From positions 1 through 48,324 of the forward strand of contig NZ_PPPU01000030.1 of assembly GCF_006483455.1 (NCBI RefSeq): a DNA stretch of 48,324 bases. Reading direction: 5' to 3'. Every line of letters starts with the position of its first letter. Positions within the stretch are counted from its first letter, which is position 1. Shown piece by piece: positions 27,401 through 35,728 of this stretch. Both the position numbers and the translations under genes were made by a program. The DNA is from Methylomonas koyamae (lineage in GTDB: Bacteria > Pseudomonadota > Gammaproteobacteria > Methylococcales > Methylomonadaceae). A model generated the notes under the pieces. That model was not told where the DNA came from, did not search any database, and was given only the letters and a program-made list of their open reading frames with translations.

Positions 27401-30400
27401 GGCCGGTTGCTCCGGTAGTCAAGGCCTGGATTTGAGCCGCTTTCAACGCCGCAATATCCGCCGTTTCCAGCGCCTGGATTTGGTCCGTCGTCAGCGATGC
27501 GATTTGGCTAGCTTGCAAATTCAATACTTGGGTTGAGGTCAGTGCGGCAATCTGGCCACCGGCGCCGGCAGTCAGCGAAGTCAGCTGGCTACTGGTCAGT
27601 TCGGTCAGTTGTCTGGTTGTCAGTGCAGCGATTTGGCCGTTGGTTGCCGTTGTCAAGGCTTGAATCGCCGAGCTCGACAAGCCTTTGATCGCGTCGGTCG
27701 TTACTTGCGCCAAGTCTTCGGTTTCCATTGCCGCGACTTGGTCGGCCCGCAACGACGCCATTTGTGCCGAGGTCAATGCTCCGGCCTGGGTAGTGGTCAG
27801 TTTTTGCACTTGGGTGCTGGTCAACGCGGCGATTTGACCGCCGGTGCCGGTTGTCAGAGCCTTGATTTGGTCCACCGTCAGCTTCTGTAGATCAGTGGTT
27901 TCAATCGCAGCGATCTGATCCGGCAACAGTTGCGAAATCTGCGTGGTTGTCAGCTTTTGAATCTGCTCGGTGGTCAGAGCGGCGATTTGGCCGGCGGTAC
28001 CGACCGACAATGCCTGCAACTGGTCAGAGGTCAGCGCTTTGATTTGCGATGTGGTCAAACCGGCGATTTGGTTGCTGGTCAGCGCCGAGATTTGGTCGGT
28101 TGACAATCCGCTGATGGCTGTTGACGCGAGATAAGCCAAGTCGCCGGAATCCAACGCAGCAATTTGGGCGTCGGTCAACGAAGCAATTTGGCTGGAGGTC
28201 AGGGCTTCGACCTGGCTCGTCGTCAGGCTCTGCACTTGGGCTGTGGTCAATGCCGCGATTTGGCCCGTGGCACCTGTGGTCAGTGCCGCGATTTGAACCT
28301 TGCTCATCGCTACCAAGTCGTTGGTTTCCAGCGCCGTGATTTGAGCAATCCTCAATGCCGCGATCTGTGTGGTACTTAGTTGTTGAACCTGGTCTGCACT
28401 TAAGCTGGCGATTTGGCCGGCCGTGCCTTCGGTCAATGCCTGCACCTGGGTGGTGGTCAACGCGGCGATCTGGTCCGGCGTCAAGGCGGCGATTTGCACC
28501 GTCGACAACTCGGTGATTTTATCGGTCGATAACGCCCGCAACGATGTGGTCGACATATTGGCGATGACGGTGGTCGTCAAGGCCGCAAAGTCCACCGCCT
28601 GCATGTTTTCGACTTGGCTGGAGGTAAATTTATTGAACTGGGTATAGGTCAACGATGCGGCTTGGCTGGTCGTCAAGGCCTGAATCTGGTTCGCGTTCAG
28701 GACTGCTATTGCATCGGTGGTCAGCTTGGCTAGAGCGCCGGTGGCCCCAGTGGTCAGTGCGGCGAACGATGGAGTCGGCAAGTTGGCGACTTGGGTCGCG
28801 GTTAATTTCGAAGCCTGGTCTGCAGTCAATGCTGCAGCTTGGCTAGTGGTCAATGCGGCAACTTGCTGCGTGGTCAGGCCTTGCAGTTGGGTGCTGGTCA
28901 GTGCGGCAATCGCTTCGGTTTTCAGCGCAGAAATATCGGTAGTTTCGATTTTCGCCAACTGAGTGACGCTGAATTTGGTGACTTGGTCCGAGGTTAGAGA
29001 ATTAACTTGCGCGGTCGTAAATTTCGCGATTTGCGAGGTTGTGAGCGCCGCAATTTGTGATGACGTCAAGGCGGCAACCTGGCCGGTTGCTCCGGTGGTC
29101 AGAATTGCGACTTGGTCGGTCGCCAACGCAGCGAGGACCGCGGTTGCCATGCCTTTGATAGCCGTCGTGGAGATCGCAGTGAAGTCAGCGGTTTCCATGC
29201 TGGCAATTTGCACCGAACTCATTCTCGCCAGTTGAGTCGAGGTCAACGCGGCCGATTGCGCCGTAGTGAATTTCGGCAATTGATCCGTTGTTAGTGCAGC
29301 AATTTGAGTGGTGGTCAGGCCCGCAACTTGATCTGTGGTCAGGTTAGCGATCTGGGTCGTAGTCAAGGAGGCGATTACGTTAGAACTCAAGCCTTTAATT
29401 GCATCGCTGCTCAATTTTTGGAAATCGGCGGATTCCAGGTTGGCGACTTGAGTCGTAGTCAAGCCGGTCAGTTGGCTGGAACTGAACGACGCGGCCTGGT
29501 TGGTGGTCAGTGCGACAATTTGGTCGGTGGTCAGCGCGGCAACCTGCAAACTGGTCAAGCCGGCGACTTGGCCGGCGCTGCCGGTGGTCAGCAATTGGAT
29601 TTGATCGGTGGTCAGATTGGAAATGACTCCGGTCGACAAGCCTCTGATACCGCTGGACGAAAAGTTGACGAAATCCGCGGAATCGGTGGTTTCGCTGATC
29701 AACACACTGAATTGGCTGGTGCTAAGTGCCGCTACCTGAGCCGACGTCAGCGAAGCTTCCTGGCCGGAGCTCAAAGCGTCTAATTGTGTCGAAGTCAAGG
29801 CCGCAATCTGAGCGGTCGACAAACCGGCCAACAAGCCGGTGGCGCCGGTGGACATGCTGGCGATTTGGGCGGTAGTCAAGCCGGCGATCGTCGCAGTGGA
29901 TAAGCCTTTGACGCCGGCCGGAGACAGTTTTGCGAAATCCGCGGATTCCATCGACGCGAATTGGTCGGAGGTGAATTTCGCGACTTGAGTCGATGTCAGC
30001 GATGCGGCTTGGTCGGTGGTCAACGCTGCGATTTGGCCGTTGGTGCCGGTAGTTAAAACGGCGATTTGTGCGGTAGTCAGTGCAGCAATCTGGCCGTTGG
30101 TGCCGGTAGTCAAGCTGGCGAATTGAGTGGTGGTCAAATTCGACACAATGTCGGTCGAAAGGCCTCTAATCCCCTGCGATGTAATCGCGGCAAAATCGCT
30201 GGCTTCCATCGACGCGAATTGGGCGGTGCTCAAGATTGCGACTTGGCTGGACGTCAAAGAACCGGCTTGAGCGGTCGTCAAGGCTTCGATTTGCGTCGGG
30301 GTCAACGCCTGGATTTGAGCAGTGGTCAGCGCGGCGATTTGACCGGTTGCGCCGGTAGTTAAGGCCTGAATTTGCGACGTAGTCAACGCGGCCACGGCAT

Positions 30401-32348
30401 CGGTCGTCATGCCTCTGATGCTGGCAACTTTGACTTTCGCCAAATCGGCCGTTTCGAAACTGGTGATTTGCGCAGCGCTGAATGCACCCATTGCGGCGGA
30501 TGTCAGCGACGCGGCCTGTTCGGTGGTCAGAGCGGCAATCTGGCCGGTCGCGCCGGTGGTCAAGGCTGCGATTTGCGCTGTGGTAAAGCCGGCTACGGCG
30601 GCATTGGACAGCTCCGCAAAGTCTGCGGTTTCAATGGCTTGAACTTGGCCGGTGGATAGTCTGGCGATTTGGGTAGCAGTCAACGCCGGTGCTTGCGTGG
30701 TAGATAGAGCGGAGATTTGGCTGGTAGTCAAAGACGAGATATTGGTTGTGGAAATGCCGGCGATCGCGCTGGAGCTCAGAGCCGCGAAATCCGCCGTTTC
30801 CATGTCGCTCAATTGGTCGGAACTGAATTTGCCGACTTGGGCCGCCGTTAACGAGGCCGCTTGGCCTGTGGTCAGCGCCTTAATATGGCCACTGGCGCCA
30901 GTGGTTAATGCGGCGATGGCGGTGGTGGTTAATTTTGACAGTGCGCCGGTGGAGCCGGTGGTCAATGCCGCGAAATCCGCGGTTTCCATGTTCGCAACTT
31001 GAGTGGATGTCAACGCGGCAGCCTGGGTACTGGTTAACGATCCGGCTTGCGACGAGCCGAATGCCACAATTTGGTCGCTGGTCAGGGCCGCAATTTGGGT
31101 AGTGGTTAAGCCGGCAACTTGTCCCGCGGTACCTGTGGTCAGTTTTTGGATTTGGGTGGTGCTCAACGAGGTCAGCGCTGAGGTGGTCATGCCTCTGATT
31201 GCACTGCTGGAGATCGCAACCAGATCGGTCGATTCCATCGCCGCAAACTGGCCGGAAGACAATGCCGCAACTTGGACCGAGGTGAATGCCGCCGCTTGTT
31301 GTGTCGACAAGGCCACGATCTGGCCGTCGCTTGCGGTGGATAGTGCGGCGACTGCAGCGGTGGACAAGCCTCTGATGGCATCGGAATCCAATGCGGCGAA
31401 GGCGGAGGTCGACAAGGTGCCGATTTGGGCCGATGTGATCGCAGCTGCTTGTGCAGAAGTCAGCGCCGCGGCTTGAGCCGAAGTCAATGCGTCGAATTGG
31501 GTTGATTTCAGGGCGGCGATTTGCGCGGTTGTCAACGCGGCGATTTGTCCGGCGCTACCGGTGGTCAGCGCGGCCAGTTGGGCGTCGGTCAGGCTGGCAA
31601 CTGCTGAAGCAGTCAGGCCCTTAATCGCGGTGGTTGTAATATTCGCCAGGGCGTCGGTCGAAATTTGTACCGCTTGAGCGGAACTCAATCTGCCGACTTG
31701 AGCAGCCGTCAAGCCGTCGGACTGACTCGAAGTCAGGTTTTGAATTTGGCTGGTGGTGATCGAAGAAATGGCCGTGGTCGTTATCTGGCTGAGTGCGGAA
31801 TCGGTTAACGCGCCGAAATCGGCGTCGTCGAGCGCTGCGATTTGGGCGCCGCTGAGAACCTTGGCCTGGTTAGACGTCAGCGATGCCACTTGGCCGAAGG
31901 AGAGTGCTTTGACTTGGGCCGTGGTCAATGCAGCGATTTGTCCGGCGCTACCCACGCTCAAACCGGCGATTTGACCATTGGTGCCGGTGGTCAGCAATTG
32001 AATCTGTGTCGTCGTCAGGCCGCTCAGGACGGCGGTAGTCATGCCGGAGATCGCGGCTGATGAGATTGCGCTTAGATCGGCATTTTCCATCACGCTGATC
32101 TGTGCGGACGAGAATTTGCTGATCTGCGAAGCGGAAAGTTTGTTGATCGCCTCTGTCGTGAAAGAAGGTATCTGGTCGGTCGTCAATGCGGCTATTTGAG
32201 CCGCGCTTAAAGACGGAATCTGCGTCGTCAATAAAGCCGCGATCTGTCCGGTAGCGCCTGTGGTCAGAGCCGCAATTTCAGTGGTGGTCAGAGCCGCAAT
32301 CTGGGCTGGCGTCAAAGTGGTAATGTCTGTATCGGTAGTGATAGCCAT
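24408..32348 (-). CDS. Giant octapeptide-repeat RTX protein, probable type I secretion cargo (2646 aa)
   Basis: From about residue 12 to 2300 the protein is a continuous array of octads of pattern Q-[IV]-x-x-L-[TS]-[TS]-x, for example QIAALTTA and QVASLTSN. Some octads are lengthened to 11 by a GATG/GTNG/GSAG-type turn. The last 345 residues carry two glycine-aspartate RTX blocks and a terminal segment ending GANDILIG, as expected for an uncleaved C-terminal type I secretion signal. There is no N-terminal signal peptide, no LapA-type retention module and hardly any basic or aromatic residue. AGGA lies 7-8 bases before the ATG. The type I exporter genes are divergent from it. An S-layer or adhesin role is inferred; I do not recognise the octad family. 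The Ser/Thr density makes it a likely target of the neighbouring OGT proteins. Confidence 0.88.
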   Translation of the reverse strand: MAITTDTDITTLTPAQIAALTTTEIAALTTGATGQIAALLTTQIPSLSAAQIAALTTDQIPSFTTEAINKLSASQISKFSSAQISVMENADLSAISSAAISGMTTAVLSGLTTTQIQLLTTGTNGQIAGLSVGSAGQIAALTTAQVKALSFGQVASLTSNQAKVLSGAQIAALDDADFGALTDSALSQITTTAISSITTSQIQNLTSSQSDGLTAAQVGRLSSAQAVQISTDALANITTTAIKGLTASAVASLTDAQLAALTTGSAGQIAALTTAQIAALKSTQFDALTSAQAAALTSAQAAAITSAQIGTLSTSAFAALDSDAIRGLSTAAVAALSTASDGQIVALSTQQAAAFTSVQVAALSSGQFAAMESTDLVAISSSAIRGMTTSALTSLSTTQIQKLTTGTAGQVAGLTTTQIAALTSDQIVAFGSSQAGSLTSTQAAALTSTQVANMETADFAALTTGSTGALSKLTTTAIAALTTGASGHIKALTTGQAASLTAAQVGKFSSDQLSDMETADFAALSSSAIAGISTTNISSLTTSQISALSTTQAPALTATQIARLSTGQVQAIETADFAELSNAAVAGFTTAQIAALTTGATGQIAALTTEQAASLTSAAMGAFSAAQITSFETADLAKVKVASIRGMTTDAVAALTTSQIQALTTGATGQIAALTTAQIQALTPTQIEALTTAQAGSLTSSQVAILSTAQFASMEASDFAAITSQGIRGLSTDIVSNLTTTQFASLTTGTNGQIAALTTAQIAVLTTGTNGQIAALTTDQAASLTSTQVAKFTSDQFASMESADFAKLSPAGVKGLSTATIAGLTTAQIASMSTGATGLLAGLSTAQIAALTSTQLDALSSGQEASLTSAQVAALSTSQFSVLISETTDSADFVNFSSSGIRGLSTGVISNLTTDQIQLLTTGSAGQVAGLTSLQVAALTTDQIVALTTNQAASFSSSQLTGLTTTQVANLESADFQKLSSDAIKGLSSNVIASLTTTQIANLTTDQVAGLTTTQIAALTTDQLPKFTTAQSAALTSTQLARMSSVQIASMETADFTAISTTAIKGMATAVLAALATDQVAILTTGATGQVAALTSSQIAALTTSQIAKFTTAQVNSLTSDQVTKFSVTQLAKIETTDISALKTEAIAALTSTQLQGLTTQQVAALTTSQAAALTADQASKLTATQVANLPTPSFAALTTGATGALAKLTTDAIAVLNANQIQALTTSQAASLTYTQFNKFTSSQVENMQAVDFAALTTTVIANMSTTSLRALSTDKITELSTVQIAALTPDQIAALTTTQVQALTEGTAGQIASLSADQVQQLSTTQIAALRIAQITALETNDLVAMSKVQIAALTTGATGQIAALTTAQVQSLTTSQVEALTSSQIASLTDAQIAALDSGDLAYLASTAISGLSTDQISALTSNQIAGLTTSQIKALTSDQLQALSVGTAGQIAALTTEQIQKLTTTQISQLLPDQIAAIETTDLQKLTVDQIKALTTGTGGQIAALTSTQVQKLTTTQAGALTSAQMASLRADQVAAMETEDLAQVTTDAIKGLSSSAIQALTTATNGQIAALTTRQLTELTSSQLTSLTAGAGGQIAALTSTQVLNLQASQIASLTTDQIQALETADIAALKAAQIQALTTGATGQVAALSSTQIAALTSDQAAKLSGAQVASLTPGQVAGFETEDLSAVTNTAIQSLTTDALQALSTGTNGQIASLTTNQVAALTTTQLTALTVEANGQIASLTTDQIANLTTTQVSKLTTKQIQALETADIAALKTPQIQALTTAQVAALTSAQVTALTSDQAANLSGTQVAALTPGQIAGLETTDLRAISATALQSLTTDSLQALTTATNGQIAALTTAQVAALTTTQIQALTLGAGGQVAALTTEQAAALTATQLQKLTTNQIQALETTDLAALKTAQIEAFTSTQVAALTTSQVEKLTSSQVQALSSTQIGALSADQIAKMETTDLRAVTTDAIKGLSISALQALTTATNGQIAALTTDQLRALTSNQLQALTLGTDGQIATLSSAQFAALSATQIAQLTTRQIEAIQTADLQKLSLTQINALTTDQMGALTTDQVVALDTLQVSALTSTQVSALSNAQVAKVEVGDMAFVNVAGLLATGGLTALTSSQIQALNTTQLAALSTTQIAALSAGAGGQIASLTTSQISQLSTTQVGALTSDQIASIEVADLQKMTTDQIRAISTSVIDKLTTAQIDALTTTQVEALTTAQLPKLTATQLNALTTFDIQALTSAQFAVLTTSQLDALTSTQIGAITANQLDFLTGAQVTRLATLGYSTIDTVGIETTSTVTGTTVADVIVGGDGAQTIDGDAGADDLTGGAGNDTFLFNTGDVSFGETINGGADFDALKVVTSTDFAGAGNSGITNVEQLIITSGQTATFTGAQLTGSTLLVNATAAGAATLQVNVVGGTAVSLAGLTFTAFGSGNAFDTGTDIVNITGDSDANTITGTSLADNITGGAGADTMTGGTGADTFVFAAGDSGNIQSGSFDTVNGFTLADGTGPDTLNLEGTPTIIADVTAVDVKLAISGVTPAKVLTADSTDGVITLGGADAADIDTLAEWVEVAKLMTTADGATSAFAFGGDTYVFQENTGGDLLIKLTGIAAADALATSGTGANDILIG
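24838..24970 (-). repeat. RTX nonapeptide block 2 (C-terminal) of the giant protein
   Basis: The encoded segment reads NITGGAGADTMTGGTGADTF, preceded by GDSDANTITGTSLAD. These are GGxGxDxxx repeats of the haemolysin type, which bind calcium as a beta-roll outside the cell and help folding after type I export. Confidence 0.85.
25285..25392 (-). repeat. RTX nonapeptide block 1 of the giant protein
   Basis: The encoded segment is GGDGAQTIDGDAGADDLTGG followed by AGNDTFLF, again the calcium-binding GGxGxD pattern. It lies immediately after the octad array and marks the border between the array and the secretion end of the protein. Confidence 0.85.
25455..32315 (-). repeat. Array of about 270 octapeptide repeats
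   Basis: The protein-level period is 8 residues, with hydrophobic residues at octad positions 2 and 5, Thr/Ser at 6 and 7, and Gln, Ala or Asp at 1. A GxxG insertion lengthens some units to 11. An acidic octad of the type METADFAA or LETTDLRA recurs about every 75 residues, often followed by an AIRGLST-like octad. Codons differ strongly from unit to unit, so the DNA is not a simple tandem repeat. The unit count is estimated from length, not aligned. Confidence 0.9.
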
Positions 32349-32504
32349 AGTTGCGGTCCTGTATGATGGATTCTGAAATTCGGCGGCGTCGTTACTGAAG
32401 CGTCATGGCAACGCCCGAATATGTGTTTAGCTTTTCGGTAGCAGGCAAAAAAACTTTAGCGGTTTTTTACTGGCGAAAAGTTATAGCAGCATCTAGGCTG
32501 TTTA

Positions 32505-32532
32505 ATTATCAGCCCTCTTTGACCACTGTCAC
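32505..32532 (-). promoter_or_regulatory. Candidate promoter of the giant repeat gene
   Basis: On the minus strand GTGACA (32532-32527) and GATAAT (32510-32505) are separated by 16 bases, each matching five of six consensus positions. Transcription would begin near 32498, leaving an untranslated leader of about 150 bases. Confidence 0.5.
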
Positions 32533-32583
32533 AGTTTGGCCAATTGTCACGAAGTGTAGACACAAAACTGAGTGGCGCATCTA

Positions 32584-32603
32584 AATTTGCCGGGCGGCAA
32601 ATT
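32584..32603. promoter_or_regulatory. Perfect inverted repeat, possible operator
   Basis: AATTTGCC and GGCAAATT are exact reverse complements separated by GGGC, making a 20-bp palindrome. It lies about 50 bases upstream of the candidate leftward -35 box and 78 bases before the secretion operon ATG. It could bind a dimeric regulator of both directions. Confidence 0.4.
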
Positions 32604-32680
32604 GCGCCGGATTTGGTGCGGCGTTGACGAGTGTGTAAAAATCGAGCCGTTTTCGCGAACCTTAAACCGCTAACCAAGGT

Positions 32681-34408
32681 ATGAATTCCCCCCAATCCGA
32701 TTTGATCGAAGCGTTACGGCTGTGTAAGGGCGCGTTTATATCTGCTGCCGGTTTTAGTTTTGTGATCAACGTATTGCAACTGGTGCCGACCATTTACATG
32801 TTGCAGGTTTACGACCGGGTGGTGCCGACCGGCAATCTGACGACCCTGTCGCTGTTGACGCTGATTTTGATGGTGTTGTTCGTGACCATGGGGGTGTTGG
32901 AGTGGGTGCGGTCGCAAATTTTGGTTAGGGTCAGCACCCGCATCGAGGTTCTGCTCAGCGAACGGTTACTGAAAGTGGCCTACAAAATGGCCCTTTATTC
33001 CAACGGCCAGCGCGCCAGCATCCAACCGCTCGACGATTTGACCGCACTACGCCAGTTCATGACCGGTAGCGGTTTGTTCGCCTTCTTTGATGCGCCCTGG
33101 CTACCGATCTACTTGGCGGTGATGTTCATGTTTCATCCCTGGTACGGTTGGGCCGGCGTGGCGACTGCGATCCTGTTGGTGATCGTCGCCTACGTCCAAG
33201 AAAAGACCACCAGCCGGATGCTGAGCGAAGCCAACAGCACTGCGCTGAACGCACGTAACCTGGTCAGTAAAAATTTGCGAAATGCGGAAGTGCTGGATGC
33301 GATGGGCATGCTGCCCAACATCCAGGGGCGTTGGTTGAACAGCGTGCATAAGGTGCTGCGGCTGCAGGCTATCGCCAGTTCCCGCGCCGGTCTGGTCAAC
33401 GCCGTTTCCAAGTTGGTACGCTTGTCGTCGCAATCTTTGATATTGGCGCTTGGCGCCTATCTGGTCATCGAAAACGAGATTTCCTCCGGCCTGATGATCG
33501 CCGGTTCCATCCTGCTGGGCCGAGCCCTGGCGCCGATCGATATCGTGATCGGCACCTGGAAAGGCTTTATCAACGCCCGCGGCCAATACAACCGGTTGAA
33601 CGAATTACTGGTGCAGATGCCGGCCGAATCGAAAAAAATGACCTTGCCCGATCCGGTCGGCGCCTTTCAGCTCGATATGGCACAAGTCACGCCGCCGGGG
33701 GCGAAAACGCCGGTCATCAAAGGCATCAGCATGGCCATCGGCAAAGGCGACGTGGTCGGCGTGATCGGCCCCAGCGGCGCCGGCAAATCGACCTTTGCCC
33801 GTGCCTTACTCGGTATCTGGCCGACTTCCAGCGGCACGATCAGGCTGGACGGCGCCGAAATCTTCAATTGGAACCGGGATGAACTGGGGCCGCACATCGG
33901 TTACTTGCCCCAGGATATCGAATTGTTCGAAGGCAGCATCAGCCAAAACATTGCCCGCTTCGGCGACGTCGAGCCGGAGAAAGTGATTGCCGCGGCAAAG
34001 ATGGCCGACGTCCACGAACTGGTGCTGCATTTGCCGGACGGCTACAACACCGTGATCGGTGCCAACGGCGGCAACTTGTCGGGCGGCCAGCGCCAGCGCA
34101 TCGGTTTGGCGCGGGCTTTGTACGGCAATCCGGTCGTGGTGGTATTGGACGAACCTAACTCCAATCTGGACGAACAGGGCGAAATCGCCTTGGGCCGGAC
34201 CATCCAGCGGCTGAAAGCCAATAAGGTCACGGTGATCGTAATCACCCACCGCAACAACGTCTTAAACAATGTCGACAAGTTGCTGTTGCTCAGCGACGGC
34301 CAATTGTCGGTTTACGGGCCGAAAGACCAGGTTGTAGCCCACTTGCAAAAGGTTGCATTGCAAACCGCGCAGCAAGCAAGGGCCGAACAGGTCCAAGCCG
34401 GAGCTTAA
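32681..34408 (+). CDS. Type I secretion ABC transporter, permease/ATPase (PrtD family)
   Basis: This inner-membrane exporter subunit powers one-step secretion of C-terminal-signal proteins. The 575 residues comprise a membrane domain (about 20-300, several hydrophobic segments, with no N-terminal C39 peptidase-like domain) and an ATPase domain. The ATPase motifs are Walker A GPSGAGKST (about 364), signature LSGGQRQR (about 466) and Walker B VVVLDEPNSNLD (about 485). The size and layout fit PrtD/AprD/HasD rather than HlyB. It is the first gene of an operon with the fusion protein (3-base spacer) and the TolC-like channel. The divergent giant RTX protein is the obvious cargo. AAGG lies very close to the ATG, so the Shine-Dalgarno is not ideal. 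Confidence 0.95.
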   Translation: MNSPQSDLIEALRLCKGAFISAAGFSFVINVLQLVPTIYMLQVYDRVVPTGNLTTLSLLTLILMVLFVTMGVLEWVRSQILVRVSTRIEVLLSERLLKVAYKMALYSNGQRASIQPLDDLTALRQFMTGSGLFAFFDAPWLPIYLAVMFMFHPWYGWAGVATAILLVIVAYVQEKTTSRMLSEANSTALNARNLVSKNLRNAEVLDAMGMLPNIQGRWLNSVHKVLRLQAIASSRAGLVNAVSKLVRLSSQSLILALGAYLVIENEISSGLMIAGSILLGRALAPIDIVIGTWKGFINARGQYNRLNELLVQMPAESKKMTLPDPVGAFQLDMAQVTPPGAKTPVIKGISMAIGKGDVVGVIGPSGAGKSTFARALLGIWPTSSGTIRLDGAEIFNWNRDELGPHIGYLPQDIELFEGSISQNIARFGDVEPEKVIAAAKMADVHELVLHLPDGYNTVIGANGGNLSGGQRQRIGLARALYGNPVVVVLDEPNSNLDEQGEIALGRTIQRLKANKVTVIVITHRNNVLNNVDKLLLLSDGQLSVYGPKDQVVAHLQKVALQTAQQARAEQVQAGA

Positions 34409-34411
34409 ACG

Positions 34412-35728
34412 ATGAGTCAATCCCCGGAGCTGGAAACCATTTCTTTAGTCATCGACGACCGGCCGATCCGCAATATCGGTAACGCTGTGATATTTGCCAC
34501 CCTCGGTATCTTCGGCGTCTGGAGTTATTTCGCGCCGTTGGACAGCTCGGCAATGGCACCGGGTTATGTGGCGGTCAAATCCCATCGCAAAACCGTGCAA
34601 CATCTGGACGGCGGCATGGTCAGCGAGTTGCTGGTCAAAGACGGCGATTTCGTCAAGGCAGGCGATGTGATGATCCGGCTCGACGATACCTCGATTCGCG
34701 CGGAGCAGGATATTTTGCGCAGCCAGCAGATTACGTTGTCGGCTCAGGTCGCCAGGCTCAGCGCGGAGCGCGACCGCAAGCCGGCCGTCGAATTTCCGGA
34801 TACCCTGCAGGACGCCGCCGACGCCCGCACGCTGGAGGCCAAACAAGCCGAGAGCCGGATTTTTCTGGCGCGAAAACTTTCCCACGAAGGGGAAATCTCG
34901 GTGCTTAAGCAACGCAGTACCCAATTGGCTAGCCGGGTCGAGGGCTTGCGCGGGCAACGCGCGGCCAAACAAGCTTTGGCCGAGTCGTATAAAGACGAAC
35001 TCAAGGACTTGCGCGAACTGTTGGCGGAAGGTTTCACCGGCAAACAACGGGTGCGCGATATCGAGCGTAATTTGACATTAGCATCCGGCGAGATTGCGGC
35101 GCTGACCGCCGAAATCGCCGGCAACGAAATGCAGATCGGCGAAACCCAGTTGCAGATTTTGCAACTGGAGAAACAATTTCAGGAGGGAATCGCCGGCAAG
35201 CTCGGCGAGGCCCAAGCCCAACTTTTCGACGTGACGCAACGCTTGACCGCGGCCCGGGAAAGACTGGCCCGAACCGAAATCCGCGCGCCGGCCGCCGGCC
35301 GCGTGCTGGGTTTGACCTTACATAACGTCGGCACCGTGGTCGGTCCCGGTCGGCCGATTCTGGATTTGGTGCCGCAGAACGAAGACCTGATCGTCAATGC
35401 CCAGGTGTCGACGATGGACATAGACCGGGTGCACGAAGGCCTCAAAGCCGAAGTCCGGTTCAGTTCTTTCAAACAATCGGTAGTGCCCAAACTCGATGGT
35501 ATCGTGACCAATCTCTCCGCCGACCGGCTCAGCGACGAAAAATCGGGGATGGCTTATTACCAAGCCCAAATCGAATTGACTCCGGACAGCTACGCAAAAC
35601 TGGGCGAGGTGGAATTGTTACCGGGCATGCCGGCCGAGGTGCTGATCACGACCGGCGAGCGCACTGTGCTGGAATACCTGCTGCAACCGATCACCAACGC
35701 TGTGGCCCGCGCCTTCAACGAAGACTGA
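34412..35728 (+). CDS. Type I secretion membrane fusion protein (HlyD/PrtE family)
   Basis: This periplasmic adaptor joins the ABC transporter to the outer-membrane channel. The 438 residues show one membrane segment near 22-42 (AVIFATLGIFGVWSYFAPL), a lipoyl-like half (VQHLDGGMVSELLVKDGDFV, about 65-84), a long alpha-helical coiled-coil hairpin (about 95-285), and the second lipoyl/beta-barrel part starting RTEIRAPAAGRVLGLTLHNVG. The end overlaps the next gene start by one base (TGATG). Its role follows from family and position. Confidence 0.95.
   Translation: MSQSPELETISLVIDDRPIRNIGNAVIFATLGIFGVWSYFAPLDSSAMAPGYVAVKSHRKTVQHLDGGMVSELLVKDGDFVKAGDVMIRLDDTSIRAEQDILRSQQITLSAQVARLSAERDRKPAVEFPDTLQDAADARTLEAKQAESRIFLARKLSHEGEISVLKQRSTQLASRVEGLRGQRAAKQALAESYKDELKDLRELLAEGFTGKQRVRDIERNLTLASGEIAALTAEIAGNEMQIGETQLQILQLEKQFQEGIAGKLGEAQAQLFDVTQRLTAARERLARTEIRAPAAGRVLGLTLHNVGTVVGPGRPILDLVPQNEDLIVNAQVSTMDIDRVHEGLKAEVRFSSFKQSVVPKLDGIVTNLSADRLSDEKSGMAYYQAQIELTPDSYAKLGEVELLPGMPAEVLITTGERTVLEYLLQPITNAVARAFNED

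Larger units (their letters stand above)
32349..32680. other. Divergent intergenic control region
   Basis: This 332-base gap separates the leftward giant repeat gene from the rightward secretion operon and contains no gene. It holds a candidate leftward promoter, a perfect inverted repeat, two TGTCAC direct repeats 18 bases apart (32527 and 32545) and a GTGT-AG-ACAC palindrome (32554-32563). No clear rightward promoter could be assigned. The layout suggests joint control of cargo and exporter. Confidence 0.6.

Noticed and set aside
25455-32315. CRISPR array or simple DNA tandem repeat
   Set aside because: The periodicity is at protein level (8 residues, 24 bases). Codons vary from unit to unit and there are no constant repeats separated by unique spacers.
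24408-32348. LapA-type retained adhesin with LapD/LapG control
   Set aside because: The N-terminus begins directly with octads without a retention module, and no LapD or LapG gene lies nearby.
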